Notes under the pieces: generated by a model
Databases searched by the model: none
Seen by the model: the letters and a program-made list of their open reading frames with translations, nothing else
Told to the model about the DNA's origin: nothing
DNA from: Acidobacteriota bacterium
GTDB taxonomy: Bacteria; Acidobacteriota; Vicinamibacteria; Vicinamibacterales; JAKQTR01
Assembly (NCBI GenBank): GCA_029562975.1
Contig: JAKQTR010000018.1
Location: 1-34,628 of the forward strand
Length of the DNA stretch: 34,628 bases
Direction of reading: 5' to 3'
Part shown: piece after piece, positions 7,592 to 18,438 of the stretch
Position numbering within the stretch: position 1 is the first letter of the stretch
Layout: each line of letters starts with the position of its first letter
Program-made: the position numbers and the translations under genes

Positions 7592-8556
7592 CGCTCCGGC
7601 ACCGTGCGCCCGGCCGCCGGCCCGCCCGCGCGCGCCTCGACCTGCCGCACGAAGTAGTCCTCGAGGGTCGCCCGCATCGGGTTGAGCGACACCAGGCGGC
7701 CGCCCCGCGCCCGCAGGCCGGCCACGGCGCAGTCGGGGTCGTCGACCGGCGGCAGCTCGATGGCGTAGCGCCCGCCGCCGAGAGGCGTGGCGCGGCGGAC
7801 GCGGCTGCCGAGCGCCCCGAGCGCCGCCTCGTCGAGGCCCGCCATGACGAGTTCCCAGCCCTCCACCTCGAACGCCAGCATGTCCGAGAGCCGGCCCGCG
7901 GCGACCAGCCGGCCGCCGACCAGGATGCCGACGCGGCTGCAGAGCGCCTCGGCGTCCGAGAGGATGTGCGAGCTGAACACCACCGTGCAGCCGCGGTCCC
8001 GCAGGCCGAGGACGATCGCGCGCACGTCCCGCCGCCCGAGCGGATCGAGGCCCGACATCGGCTCGTCGAGGAACACGAGATCGGGCTCGTTCAGCAGCGC
8101 CTGGGCGAGGCCGACGCGCTGGAGCATGCCCTTCGAGCACTTCCGCAGCGCCAGCCGGCGCTCGCCGCCGATGCCCACCAGGTCGAGCAGCGCGGCGACC
8201 CTCGCCCGCCTGGCGCCGTCGCGCAGCCCGAAGAGCCCGGCGAAGTACGAGAGCAGCTCCTCGGCCGTGAGGTAGTCGTAGAAGTACGGCGCCTCGGGCA
8301 GGAAGCCGGCCCGGCGCCGCACCTCGGGGTGGCCGGGAGGATGCCCGAGGATCGCGATGCGGCCCGATGTGGGATAGATGAGCTCCATCAGGAGCTTCAG
8401 CGTCGTCGTCTTGCCGGCGCCGTTCGGACCGAGGAGCCCGAACACCTCGCCCGCCTCCACCTGCAGCGACAGGCCGTCGAGCGCGCGATAGGGACGCCGG
8501 CGCCAGAACCCGACGGCGTAGTCCTTGGTGAGCCGATCAGTCTCCAGCGCCAGCAT
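7588..8556 (-). CDS. pilH: ABC transporter ATP-binding protein of the pilus locus (PilH-like)
   Basis: This 322-residue ATPase has Walker A GPNGAGKT (43-50), signature CSKGM (140-144, the SKGM variant seen in ABC-2 exporter ATPases), Walker B VFLDEP (161-166), D-loop SGLDP and H-loop SSH (195-197). A C-terminal extension of about 90 residues is usual for drug and Nat-type exporter ATPases. It begins three bases after the thiol oxidase stop and overlaps the permease by four bases. The pair probably exports or helps localise a pilus-related substrate across the inner membrane. The substrate cannot be read from sequence. The pilH symbol rests on gene order shared with Myxococcus. Confidence 0.85.
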   Translation of the reverse strand: MLALETDRLTKDYAVGFWRRRPYRALDGLSLQVEAGEVFGLLGPNGAGKTTTLKLLMELIYPTSGRIAILGHPPGHPEVRRRAGFLPEAPYFYDYLTAEELLSYFAGLFGLRDGARRARVAALLDLVGIGGERRLALRKCSKGMLQRVGLAQALLNEPDLVFLDEPMSGLDPLGRRDVRAIVLGLRDRGCTVVFSSHILSDAEALCSRVGILVGGRLVAAGRLSDMLAFEVEGWELVMAGLDEAALGALGSRVRRATPLGGGRYAIELPPVDDPDCAVAGLRARGGRLVSLNPMRATLEDYFVRQVEARAGGPAAGRTVPER

Positions 8557-8559
8557 GGC

Positions 8560-9783
8560 TCAGGGACGCTTGCCCGCCCGCTTGAGTTCCTGCTCGAGGG
8601 CCAGGTCGAAGTACTGCGGCGGCAGGCCGCCCTCGAGCTTCACGCCGTTGATGAAGAACGTCGGGGTGACGCGCACGCCCAGGACCGTCGCCAGGGCGAT
8701 GTCGCCCTTGATCTCGTTGATCGTGGCGGCGTACTTCGCGTCGTAGTCCCTGACGCCGCCGATCTCCTGGGCCGCCTGGCGGATGGAGGCCGGCGGCACG
8801 TAGGCCGAGTTCTTGTAGAGCCAGTCCTCCATCGCCTCGCCCCGGCCGGCGGCCTTCGCCAGGCGCGCCGCGACCGCCGCTTCGCACGAGGAGGGGTGCA
8901 TGGGGCGCCCGACGTTCGAGTTGCACTCCGGCTCGAGCGGGAAGTCCTTGGCGACCAGCTTGATCGCTCCCGGATGCTGGGCGGCGTACTTGGCGAAGAC
9001 GCTCTTGTAGGCCTCGTACGTCTGCCCGCAGGACGGGCAGCCGAAGTCCGAGAAGCGGACCACCAGCACCGCCGCCCCTTCCGAGGAGACCGGCACCGGC
9101 ACCCGCGGCTGGGCCTCCCAGAAACGCAGGAACTCGCTCTGCTGATCCGCCGGCGCCGCCGCGCCGCCCTGCCCGACCGCCGCGGCCGCCTCCTTCACCG
9201 GGAGCCGCGGGAAGAACGCCACGGCCGTGGTCGCCAGGACGAGAAACGCCAGCACCGTCGCGACGGCGCCGCGGCTCGCGAGGGCGGCCTTGGCATCGCG
9301 CAACAGCCGCCGGGGGATGGATGTCATGGGAGGCACCGTCTTCAGCCCGGAGATGACGAAGATGGAGGCGACGCAGACGTACGTCGCGACGCACAGGAGG
9401 CAGATCGTCTTGAGCAGGACCAGCGACGCGTAGGCCATGTACAGCACGAACCCGAAGCCGGCAACCGACAGCAGGAACACGTAGCCGAGGGCGCTGTCGC
9501 GCAGGCTCGTCCAGCCCCAGCGCGAGCCCGCGAGCACGACGAGGACCGCGACGTACCACAGCGCGCCGAGCAGCGCCACCGGCACGCCCAGCAGCTCCGC
9601 GTAGCGGCTCTGGTAGACCGTCGAGCAGCTGATGTACGAGGTGACGTCGCAGAAGCTGAGGTACTGCGGCTGGCGCACGAGCTTCACGTGGACCAGCATC
9701 GAGCCGAACGCGGACGCCAGGCCGGCGAGGGCGAGCAGGGCGAGGACTCGGCGGATCGCGGGGCTCATCGCGGTCGTGCTCAA
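8560..9783 (-). CDS. VKOR-DsbA fusion thiol oxidase
   Basis: This 407-residue disulfide-forming enzyme joins two modules. The N-terminal vitamin K epoxide reductase domain has four or five membrane helices, a periplasmic loop cysteine pair (C45 and C53) and the quinone-linked CxxC at C128-L-L-C131. A further hydrophobic segment near residue 175-190 and a linker lead to a DsbA/thioredoxin-like domain with CPSC at 249-252 and the cis-proline loop RVTPTFF (P374). The fusion would pass electrons from secreted thiols to quinone without separate DsbA and DsbB. It stands directly downstream of pilA, whose product has exactly two cysteines, and three bases before the transporter operon, so pilin folding is a plausible role. 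A general oxidase for the cell is equally possible. Confidence 0.92.
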   Translation of the reverse strand: MSTTAMSPAIRRVLALLALAGLASAFGSMLVHVKLVRQPQYLSFCDVTSYISCSTVYQSRYAELLGVPVALLGALWYVAVLVVLAGSRWGWTSLRDSALGYVFLLSVAGFGFVLYMAYASLVLLKTICLLCVATYVCVASIFVISGLKTVPPMTSIPRRLLRDAKAALASRGAVATVLAFLVLATTAVAFFPRLPVKEAAAAVGQGGAAAPADQQSEFLRFWEAQPRVPVPVSSEGAAVLVVRFSDFGCPSCGQTYEAYKSVFAKYAAQHPGAIKLVAKDFPLEPECNSNVGRPMHPSSCEAAVAARLAKAAGRGEAMEDWLYKNSAYVPPASIRQAAQEIGGVRDYDAKYAATINEIKGDIALATVLGVRVTPTFFINGVKLEGGLPPQYFDLALEQELKRAGKRP

Positions 9784-9855
9784 CTATCCACTTGTAGCGG
9801 CTTCGCGCAGGAACGTCAAGCGGGGCCCCCGGGGATCAGGCGCCCCTCCGACGCA

Positions 9856-9896
9856 CGCGAGGGATGCCGGCCGGCGTGCGGCGGGCATCCCTCGCG
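9856..9896. repeat. Long GC-rich inverted repeat, REP-like hairpin 1
   Basis: CGCGAGGGATGCC (9856-9868) and its exact reverse complement (9884-9896) form a 13-bp perfect stem with a 15-nt loop. Partial pairing continues outside. It lies in the 189-nt gap between pilA and the VKOR-DsbA gene. It shares the GAGG(G)ATGCC core with hairpin 2. Confidence 0.85.
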
Positions 9897-9930
9897 CGTG
9901 TGGCACCTCGTGGTGCGTCGACGAAGAGCG

Positions 9931-9950
9931 GAGGATGCCCGGGCATCCTC
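9931..9950. terminator. 20-bp perfect palindrome after pilA, REP-like hairpin 2 and possible terminator
   Basis: The 20 bases are a perfect palindrome (GAGGATGCCC and its complement), extended by one G-C pair. It starts 22 nt after the pilA stop in the direction of transcription. There is no T tract, so intrinsic termination is uncertain. A hairpin that stabilises the abundant pilA transcript or reduces read-through into the thiol oxidase is likely. With hairpin 1 it makes a REP/BIME-like pair. Confidence 0.55.
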
Positions 9951-9972
9951 CCGTCGTCAGGCAGGCAGCCGG

Positions 9973-10494
9973 CTACTGAATCACGGTGACGGTCCCGGCG
10001 GGCGCGAACGGCTCGCCCGGCGCGGCGCCGCTCGTGTCCTGCCAGATCGCGCCGCTCTGGTTCGTCGCGAACCCGCGGGCCCCGGTCGTGCCGACCGTGA
10101 GGGCCACCGCCGACGCGTAGTAACCGGTCTGGGTCGCCGTCCCGTTGCAGTCGTTGGGGCCGGCCACGGCGCCGGCGCCACCCGCCATCGTCACGGTGTA
10201 TCCGCTCTTGACCACCGTGTCGGCCGCGCCGAGATCGGCTGAAATGAACCCCTCGCCGACGCCGTTGCACGGCAGCGCCAGGGTCGTCAGCGCGATCGCA
10301 TAGCCGCCGCTGGCAGCCGTCGCGGCATAGCTCGCCTGCGAGCTGTTGATCGTGCGCATCGAGCCGATGGCCGACGCCTCGTTGCCGGCCATGCGGGCGC
10401 GCATCAGGCCCGGAATCGCGATGGCCGCGATGATGCCGATGATCGCCACGACGATCAGCAGCTCGATGAGTGTGAATCCCTTGTTGCTCTTCAT
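9973..10494 (-). CDS. pilA: Major type IV pilin
   Basis: This 173-residue prepilin has a six-residue leader MKSNKG, cleavage before FTLIELLIVVAIIGIIAA, and Glu at +5. The motif PGLMRARMAGNEASAIGSMR that follows is typical of acidobacterial and deltaproteobacterial pilins. The globular domain has two cysteines, C76 (LPCNG) and C116 (NDCNG), likely the single structural disulfide. The start is supported by AAGGGAG about 7-9 nt upstream. The gene has its own sigma-54-type promoter, a leader of about 97 nt, and hairpins downstream, as expected for the most highly expressed gene of the locus. It would be assembled by PilB/PilC, retracted by PilT and processed by PilD, all encoded here. Confidence 0.97.
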   Translation of the reverse strand: MKSNKGFTLIELLIVVAIIGIIAAIAIPGLMRARMAGNEASAIGSMRTINSSQASYAATAASGGYAIALTTLALPCNGVGEGFISADLGAADTVVKSGYTVTMAGGAGAVAGPNDCNGTATQTGYYASAVALTVGTTGARGFATNQSGAIWQDTSGAAPGEPFAPAGTVTVIQ

Positions 10495-10602
10495 GCCTCG
10501 CTCCCTTCGGAACTGGAACCGGCCGGTCCATCCTGACCGCGTCCGCCGCAGTCAGCCGGGCGGGTTCCACGTCCCGACGACTGCCGTTTGCCCGAGGGAG
10601 CA

Positions 10603-10617
10603 GCAAGGCCGATGCCA
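10603..10617 (-). promoter_or_regulatory. Sigma-54 (-24/-12) promoter of pilA
   Basis: The minus strand reads TGGCAT-CGGCC-TTGC followed by T. This matches the TGGCAC-N5-TTGC consensus at every position but one, with the invariant GG and GC correctly spaced. Predicted transcription start is near 10591, about 97 nt before the pilA ATG. The PilS/PilR pair encoded immediately upstream is the expected activator. Confidence 0.8.
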
Positions 10618-10749
10618 GCGCGCCGGCGGCGGGCCTTGTCGCTGGAAATGCCTGACCATGCACGGGGTTGCGCGCGCCTGCGCCGGACCTCCCCGGCCGG
10701 GCCTGCCAGCCCGGTGACGAAGCGCGTCAATGGGCCGTGCCGGAAACCG

Positions 10750-12176
<1,427 letters not shown>

Positions 12177-12180
<4 letters not shown>

Positions 12181-13835
12181 GCGGCGGCCAGCGCCCGGGC
12201 CGGGATGCGCACCTCGACGGTGGTGCCGGCCCCCGGCTTCGACGTGACGCGCACCTCGCCGCCGTAGTCGCTCACGATGCGGTGCACGACGGCCATGCCG
12301 AGGCCGCTGCCCCGCTCGAAGGTGCTGTGAAAGGGCTGGAACACCGTGTCCAGCTCGGTTTCCGGGATGCCCACGCCTTCGTCGCGGACCTCGAGGACGG
12401 CCGACGCGCCGCCCGGCTCGGCGCGCACGCCGAGGCGCAGGCGGCCGCCGTCGGGCATCGCGCGCAGCCCGTTGGTCGCCAGGTTCCAGACGACCTGGCG
12501 CAGCTGGCCCTCGTCGGCCTCGCACCACACGGGCGAGGACGGCACGTCCACCTCGACGGCGTGCGCCGCGCCCGCCTCGACGCTGTTGCGCAGCAGGAGC
12601 GCCGTGTCCTCGACGGCCGAGCGCAGGTCCACGCGGGTGATCGCGAAGCGCTGGGGACGTGCGTACGCGAGGAAGCTGGTGATCGTCTGGTTGAGCCGCT
12701 CCGACTCCTGCAGGACGATGTCCATGAGCTGCGCCTGCTCTCCGGTGAGGCCCAGCTCGCTCCGGAGGACCTGCATCGAGCCCGAGATCGAGGCGAGCGG
12801 GTTCCGGATCTCGTGGGCGATGCCCGCGGCCATCTCGCCGACGGCCGCCAGCCGCTGCTGCACCCTCGCCTCCCGCTCGAGGCGCCGGATCGTCGTCACG
12901 TCCTGGAAGGTGTAGAGGAACCCTGCCGGCCCCCTCGGCGTCTGGAGCATCGTCGCGCTCAGGCCGATGTCGATGAGCGTGCCGTCCGCCTTCCGGTACT
13001 TGTAGTCCGCCCGGCGGGTGGCGCCGGCGGCGATGCCGCCGGCGAGCGAGGCCGTGAAGTCCGGCGGCAGGGCCAGCACGACGGCGGCCGCCAGGCCGGG
13101 AGCCGAGGCCCGGGCGTGGCCGGTAATCGCCTCGGCCGCGCGGTTGAAGGTGAGGACCCGCCCCTCGGCGTCGGTCGTCACGAGGCCCATCGCGAGGCTC
13201 TCGATGATGTCGTCGCTGTAGGCCTTGAGGTCCGCCATGGCCGCCGACGCGACCGCCAGCCGCTCGTCCGCGCGGCGGATCCGCTCGGCCAGCGATCCGC
13301 CGAGCAGGCCCACGGCCAGGAGCCCGACCAGGTGCACCGCGACCGTGTACTGGGCGATCAGGCCCTGGGGCAGCGCGACGGGCCCGTCCGGCGCCCACAC
13401 GCTCCACGGCTGCACGGCGCCGCCGGCGTACTGGACGGCGACGGTGCCGGCGTAGAGCAGCATGCTGAGGGCCGTCACGCGCAGGACGCCGGGCTTCGAG
13501 CGCAGCACGCTCGCCGCCAGGATCGGCAGGACGAACAGGAACGAGAAGTAGCTCGCGGCGCCGCCGGTCATCCACACGAAGGCGCCGGCCGTCAGCGCGT
13601 CCAGGGCGAGCTGCGTCTCGGCGAGCCAGCCCGCGCCGCGGCGCAGGCGCAGGCCGATGGCGTAGCAGGCGGAGAGGCCGTAGGTCCACGCGATGAGCGC
13701 GTACAGGGGGCCCGGGCGCGCGGCCGCCGCCCCGCCGAGCTCGATGGCCGCCGCCGAGCCCAGCAGGAGCGTGATGATGACCAGCCGCCAGATCATCAGG
13801 AGCACGAGGCGCCGCTGGAGCGGGTGATCGTCCAC
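12177..13835 (-). CDS. pilS: Sensor histidine kinase PilS
   Basis: This membrane sensor kinase has about 552 residues from GTG 13835, 11 nt after the pilC stop; an ATG at 13796 is an alternative with better hydrophobic onset. Six hydrophobic segments occupy about residues 15-185, the layout by which PilS senses PilA in the membrane. A PAS domain follows (about 205-320, with DIIESLAMGLVTTD). The kinase core has the H box AAGIAHEIRNP (H341), N box VVWNLATNGLRAM, G1 DEGVGIP and G2 GSGLGMAVVH. It phosphorylates PilR, whose gene overlaps its stop codon by four bases. pilB, pilT and pilC upstream lie within tens of bases and are probably co-transcribed. Confidence 0.93.
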
Positions 13836-13846
13836 GTCCCGGCGCC

Positions 13847-15061
13847 TCAGGCGAGCTTGCTGATCAGCGAGAAGATCGGCAGGTACATCGCGATGACGAC
13901 GCCGCCGACGACCACGCCGAGGAAGGCGATCATGATCGGCTCGAGGAGCGTCAGGAGGCCCGCCACGGCCGTGTCCACCTCCTCCTCGTAGAAGTCGGCG
14001 ATCTTGGCGAGCATCGTGTCGAGGGCGCCCGTCGCCTCGCCGACGCCGACCATCTGGCTGACCATCGCCGGGAAGACGCCCGTCTGCCTGAGGGGATCGG
14101 CGATCGTCTCGCCCCGCTCGATGCTCTTGCGCGTGGTCAGGATGGCGTCCTCGACAATCGCGTTGCCGGCCGTCTTGGCGGTGATCTCGAGGCCGTCCAG
14201 GATCGGCACGCCCGAGCTGATGAGCGTGGAGAGCGTGCGCGTGAAGCGGGCCACGGCGATCTTGCGGAGGATGTTGCCGAGCACCGGCGCGCGGAGCAGC
14301 GCGCGGTCCACCACGTGCCGCCCGTTGTTGGTCCGGTAGTACTGGCGGAAGGCCTGCGCGGCCGCGATGGCGCCGACGACGAGGAACGGCCCGACGCGAA
14401 CCACGCCGTTGCTGGCCGCGATCACGAGGCGCGTCGGGAGCGGCAGCTCGGCCCCGAGGCCCGCGAACAGGGCGGCGAAGGTCGGGATGACCTTCCAGAG
14501 GATCAGCATGATGACGAGGATCGCGATCGTGATGACCGCGATGGGGTACGTCATCGCCGACTTGACCTGGCCGATGAGCTTGACGTTCTTCTCGATGTAG
14601 ACCGCCAGGCGCTTCAGGATGGCGTCGAGGATGCCGCCAGCCTCGCCGGCCGCCACCATGTTGGTGTAGAGGGCGTCGAAGGCGCCCGGGTGCTTGCGCA
14701 TGGCCTCGGCCAGGGCGGCCCCGCCCTCGACGTCGGCCCGGGTCTGCAGGATCTTGGCCGCGAAGTCCTTGTGCTCCTCCTGGTTCCCGAGGATCTCGAG
14801 GCACTGCACGAGCGGCAGCCCGGCGTCGATCATGACCGAGAACTGCCGAGTGAAGATGGCGAGGTTCTTCGCCGGCACCTTCTTGTTGGCGCGGGCGGCC
14901 TTCACCGCGGCTGCGGCCCTGGCCTTCGCGGGCGCGATGCGCGTCACGAGGATCTGCTCGCGGCGCAGGGCGGCAACGGCGTTCTGCAGCGTGTCGGCGG
15001 CGCGCTCGCCGCTGACGATCTCTCCCGATCGCGTGCGGCCGGTGTAGGCGAAGCTGGGCAT
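13847..15061 (-). CDS. pilC: Type IV pilus inner-membrane platform protein
   Basis: This 404-residue protein carries two T2SF domains in the usual GspF/PilC arrangement. The first contains FTRQFSVMIDAGLPLVQCLE and the second FTRTLSTLISSGVPILDGLE. Three hydrophobic segments (about AVITIAILVIMLILWKVIP, VGPFLVVGAIAAAQAF and the C-terminal IMIAFLGVVVGGVVIAMYLP) anchor it. It couples the PilB and PilT motors to pilin subunits in the inner membrane. The ATG at 15061 has AAGGA about 8 nt upstream, and the usual N-terminal MPSFAYTGRTRSGEIVSGE matches family starts. The long open frame upstream overlaps pilT in another frame and is a shadow. It lies 41 nt after pilT. Confidence 0.96.
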   Translation of the reverse strand: MPSFAYTGRTRSGEIVSGERAADTLQNAVAALRREQILVTRIAPAKARAAAAVKAARANKKVPAKNLAIFTRQFSVMIDAGLPLVQCLEILGNQEEHKDFAAKILQTRADVEGGAALAEAMRKHPGAFDALYTNMVAAGEAGGILDAILKRLAVYIEKNVKLIGQVKSAMTYPIAVITIAILVIMLILWKVIPTFAALFAGLGAELPLPTRLVIAASNGVVRVGPFLVVGAIAAAQAFRQYYRTNNGRHVVDRALLRAPVLGNILRKIAVARFTRTLSTLISSGVPILDGLEITAKTAGNAIVEDAILTTRKSIERGETIADPLRQTGVFPAMVSQMVGVGEATGALDTMLAKIADFYEEEVDTAVAGLLTLLEPIMIAFLGVVVGGVVIAMYLPIFSLISKLA

Positions 15062-15102
15062 CGTATGCGTCCTTCTGCGAAGCGGCCCTGGCCGCGCTCC
15101 CC

Positions 15103-16251
15103 TCAGCGCCGCGCGGCGTGCGCCGGCTGGAAGCGCTCCTGCGCCGGTCCGCCCGCCTTCGTCAGGCCGGCCCCGGCGACGACGCCGACCCCGCGGCTGA
15201 TCATGTCGTTCAGCTCGTCCCGCAGCGACGAGGTCTGGCGCGCGGTGTCGAGCGTGATGGCGCCGGCGTAGTACAGGCTCGCCAGCGACTGGTTCAGCGT
15301 CTGCGTCCCGACCTTCTCCTGCCCCGCCTGCATCGACGCGTAGATCTGGTGCACCTTGTCGTCGCGGATGAGGTTCCGGATGGCGGGCGTCGGGATCAGG
15401 ACCTCGACCGCCACGACGCGCCCCCGGCCGTCCGCCCGCGGCAGCAGCGCCTGGCACACGATGCCCTCGAGCACCATCGAGAGCTGCGTCCGGATCTGCG
15501 TCTGCTGGTGCGACGGAAACACGTCCACGATGCGGTTGATCGTCTGGGCCGCCGAGTTGGTGTGCAGCGTCGCGAACGTCAGGTGGCCCGTCTCGGCGAT
15601 GCGCAGCGCGGATTCGACCGTCTCCAGGTCGCGCATCTCGCCGATGTACACGACGTCCGGGTCCTCGCGCAGCGCCGCCCTCAGGGCCGGGGCGAACCCG
15701 TGGGTGTCGCTGAGCACCTCGCGCTGGTTCACCAGGCACTGCTTGTGCGGGTGGATGTACTCGATCGGATCCTCGATGGTCAGGATATGCTGGCGGCGCT
15801 CGCGGTTGATCTTGTCGACCAGCGCCGCGAGCGTGGTGCTCTTGCCGCTGCCCGTCGGGCCGGTCACGAGCACGAGCCCGCGCGGCCGGTCGGCCAGCGT
15901 CGAGACCACTTCCGGCAGCCCGAGCTCCTTGAAGCCGCGGATGTTCTCGAGGATCACGCGGTAGACCGCCGCCACCGCGCCCCGCTGGCTGAACACGTTG
16001 CAGCGGAACCGCGCCAGGCCCCGGATGCCGAAGGAGAAGTCCAGCTCCAGCGCCTCCTCGAACCGCTTCTTCTGGGCGTCGGTCAGCACGCTGTAGGCGA
16101 ACCGCTTCGTCTCCGACGGCGTCAGCTCCGGCATGTCCAGCCGCTGGAGGATGCCGTTCACCCGCACCTGCGGCGGCGAGCCCGCCGTCAGGTGCAGGTC
16201 CGACGCGTTCACGTCGATGGTGTGCCGGAGCAAATCCGGGAGCGTGGTCAT
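15103..16251 (-). CDS. pilT: Pilus retraction ATPase
   Basis: This 382-residue hexameric secretion ATPase depolymerises pili. It shows the N-terminal ASDLHLTAGSPP motif, Walker A GPTGSGKST (131-139), catalytic Glu in TIEDPIEY (E160), Walker B DPDVVYIGEMRD (about 197-208), the His box TGHLTFATLHTNSA (from 221) and the PilT-specific AIRNLIR motif that is needed for retraction. A tail of about 30 residues after the usual end is alanine- and glycine-rich. AAGGA lies about 6 nt before the ATG. It follows pilB by 37 nt. Confidence 0.97.
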   Translation of the reverse strand: MTTLPDLLRHTIDVNASDLHLTAGSPPQVRVNGILQRLDMPELTPSETKRFAYSVLTDAQKKRFEEALELDFSFGIRGLARFRCNVFSQRGAVAAVYRVILENIRGFKELGLPEVVSTLADRPRGLVLVTGPTGSGKSTTLAALVDKINRERRQHILTIEDPIEYIHPHKQCLVNQREVLSDTHGFAPALRAALREDPDVVYIGEMRDLETVESALRIAETGHLTFATLHTNSAAQTINRIVDVFPSHQQTQIRTQLSMVLEGIVCQALLPRADGRGRVVAVEVLIPTPAIRNLIRDDKVHQIYASMQAGQEKVGTQTLNQSLASLYYAGAITLDTARQTSSLRDELNDMISRGVGVVAGAGLTKAGGPAQERFQPAHAARR

Positions 16252-16288
16252 GCCGGTCCTTCCTTCCCCGCCCGTGCAATTCCCGGGC

Positions 16289-18019
16289 CTACATCACCGT
16301 CTCGCGCAGCACTTCCTCGATCGTCGTGACGCCGTCCCGGATCTTCTGCAGCCCGCTCGCCCGCAGGCTGATCATCCCTTCCTCGACCGCCCGGCGGCGC
16401 AGCTCGAGCCCCGACGCCCCCACGAGGATCAGTTCCCGGATGCCGTCGGTCACCTCCATCACCTCGAACAGCCCGACCCGCCCCTTGTACCCCGTCCCGT
16501 TGCACCGCTCGCAGCCCGCCCCGCGGTAGGGCACCACCGCGTGGGCCTCCTCCGGGCTGAACCCGATCTTCGTCAGCGCCGCCGGCGGCGACGGGTGCGG
16601 CTGCCTGCAGAGCGGGCAGACCCGCCGCACCAGGCGCTGGGCGCAGATGAGGTTCACCGAGCTCGACACCAGGAAGGGCTCGATGCCCATGTTCATCAGC
16701 CGGCTGATCGTCCCGGGCGCGTCGTTCGTGTGCAGCGTGGACAGCACGAGGTGCCCCGTCAGCGCGGCCTTCACCGCGATCTCGGCCGTCTCGAAGTCCC
16801 GGATCTCGCCGACGAGGATGATGTTGGGGTCCTGGCGCAGGAACGCCCGCAGGGAGGCGGCGAACGTCAGCCCGATGTTCTCCCGGATCTGGACCTGGTT
16901 GATCCCGGGCAGGTTGAACTCGACCGGGTCCTCCGCCGTCATGATGTTGGTGTCGGCCTTGTTCAGGCGCGAGATCGACGAATAGAGCGTGTTGGTCTTG
17001 CCGCTCCCCGTCGGGCCCGTCACGAGCACCATGCCCCAGGGCTTCTGGATCGCCGCCTCGAACCGCTCCAGCGGGCCGGGCTCGAAGCCCAGCCCCGTCA
17101 TGTCCAGCATCAGCTTGTCGCGGTCGAGGAGGCGAAGCACGATCTTCTCCCCGAAGAGCGTCGGCAGCACCGACACGCGGAAGTCCAGCTCCTTGGATCG
17201 GCCCTGGTCGTTGTACCGGATCTTGATCCGGCCGTCCTGCGGCAGGCGCTTCTCGGCGATGTCCAGCTTGGACATGATCTTGATCCGGGACGCGATCGCG
17301 TCGCGGAACTTCAGCGACGGGCTCATGATGTTGTAGAGCACCCCGTCGATGCGGAACCGGATCCGGTACTCCTTCTCGTACGGCTCGATGTGGATGTCGC
17401 TGGCGCCCTTCGAGATCGCCGACATCAGCAGCACGTTGACCAGGCGGATGACCGGCGCTTCCTCGCCCTGGCGGGCCAGCGCGTCGACGCTGATCTCGTC
17501 GAGCTCGTCGAGCACCTCGACGTCCGCGTCGAGGACCCCGGGCATCTCGTCGAGCGCCTTCGAGGCGACGTCCAGCGCGCTCGGCTCGCTCCGGCTTCCC
17601 CCGTACGACCGCTCGATGGCCTCGTGGACCGCCGACTCGGCCGCCACGACCGGCTCGATGTTGTAGCCGGTCATGAACTTGAGATCGTCCATGGCGAACA
17701 CGTTGGTCGGGTCCGCCATGGCGATGGTGAGCGTGGCGCCCACGCGGCTGAGGGGGACGATCTGGTACTTCTGCGCCGTCTCCGGCGTGACGAGCTTGAT
17801 GATGGCCGGGTCGATCTCGAACTGGGCCAGGTTGATCGAGGGCACCCCGTACTGGCGGCTCAGGAGGCCCGTGATGTCGTCGTCGCGCACGTAGCCGAGT
17901 TTCACCAGGGCCGAGCCCAGCTTGATCCCGTGGGCCTTCTGGTAGAGCAGGGCCTCCTGGAGTTGCTCCGGCGTGATGCGACGCTCCTTCAGGAGCAGCT
18001 CACCGATGCGCAGTGCCAT
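16289..18019 (-). CDS. pilB: Pilus extension ATPase
   Basis: This 576-residue ATPase drives pilus polymerisation. The N-terminal MshEN/T2SSE_N-type region spans about residues 1-150. The motor domain has ASDIHIEPYE, Walker A GPTGSGKT (335-342), TAEDPVEF, Walker B DPNIILVGEIRD (about 397-408) and His box TGHLVLSTLHTNDA. A C-terminal zinc knuckle with C468, C471, C503 and C506 distinguishes PilB from PilT. The ATG at 18019 is chosen because the family opens MALRIGELLLKE; the 104 codons upstream are low-complexity frame extension. The Shine-Dalgarno match is weak (GGAGAGG about 16 nt away). It heads the pilBTCSR group and is divergent from the Yip1 gene. Confidence 0.95.
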   Translation of the reverse strand: MALRIGELLLKERRITPEQLQEALLYQKAHGIKLGSALVKLGYVRDDDITGLLSRQYGVPSINLAQFEIDPAIIKLVTPETAQKYQIVPLSRVGATLTIAMADPTNVFAMDDLKFMTGYNIEPVVAAESAVHEAIERSYGGSRSEPSALDVASKALDEMPGVLDADVEVLDELDEISVDALARQGEEAPVIRLVNVLLMSAISKGASDIHIEPYEKEYRIRFRIDGVLYNIMSPSLKFRDAIASRIKIMSKLDIAEKRLPQDGRIKIRYNDQGRSKELDFRVSVLPTLFGEKIVLRLLDRDKLMLDMTGLGFEPGPLERFEAAIQKPWGMVLVTGPTGSGKTNTLYSSISRLNKADTNIMTAEDPVEFNLPGINQVQIRENIGLTFAASLRAFLRQDPNIILVGEIRDFETAEIAVKAALTGHLVLSTLHTNDAPGTISRLMNMGIEPFLVSSSVNLICAQRLVRRVCPLCRQPHPSPPAALTKIGFSPEEAHAVVPYRGAGCERCNGTGYKGRVGLFEVMEVTDGIRELILVGASGLELRRRAVEEGMISLRASGLQKIRDGVTTIEEVLRETVM

Positions 18020-18438
18020 GGGTTTCGAACCGCGTCGCCTCTCCGAGACGATCTTTGTCAGCCGTACGCGAAAACCGTCGCCGGGTCCCGCCGCGCGGCG
18101 CGGTCCGGCCGGGCCGGGCCGGCGGACCCGCGCGGCCTCGGCCGGGCTCGGTCGTCCGCCCGAATCCCGCGTCAACCAGCCGCACCGCTGGAACCGCGGA
18201 CGGCTCCGACTCCTTAGTTGTCGGCACGGGAGGCGCTCGCCATCAGGCTCGAGCCCGGACCCGGCGGGCGCACGTCCGCTCCGCCTATGCGAGAGTCCGG
18301 CCAGCAGCCGCGGGCGGCGGCGCCGGAACACGCCGCGGCCGGAAATCGTCTACACTTGGAGAGTTATGCGCCGCCCGCCCGGCCGCGGAAAGCCGTGGCG
18401 CGCCGCCGGGGGCGCGATTTGCGGGATGCGAGGTCCAC
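18020..18438. other. Divergent intergenic region between pilB and the Yip1 gene
   Basis: About 420 bases of very GC-rich DNA with open frames that look like low-complexity shadows. It must hold the promoters of pilB (leftward) and the Yip1-MacAB operon (rightward). I see no sigma-54 element facing pilB. The only AT-containing stretch on the rightward side is TACACT at 18351-18356, a possible -10 without a clear -35. Confidence 0.5.
18351..18356 (+). promoter_or_regulatory. Possible -10 box of the Yip1-MacAB operon
   Basis: TACACT stands out in surrounding GC-rich DNA 83 nt before the Yip1 ATG. No convincing -35 is found 16-18 nt upstream, so this is a weak call. Confidence 0.25.

Noticed and set aside
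7966-10242. Long plus-strand open frame (758 codons)
   Set aside because: Antisense to the ABC ATPase and VKOR-DsbA genes, both with complete catalytic motifs. The frame is compositionally biased and has no recognisable domain.
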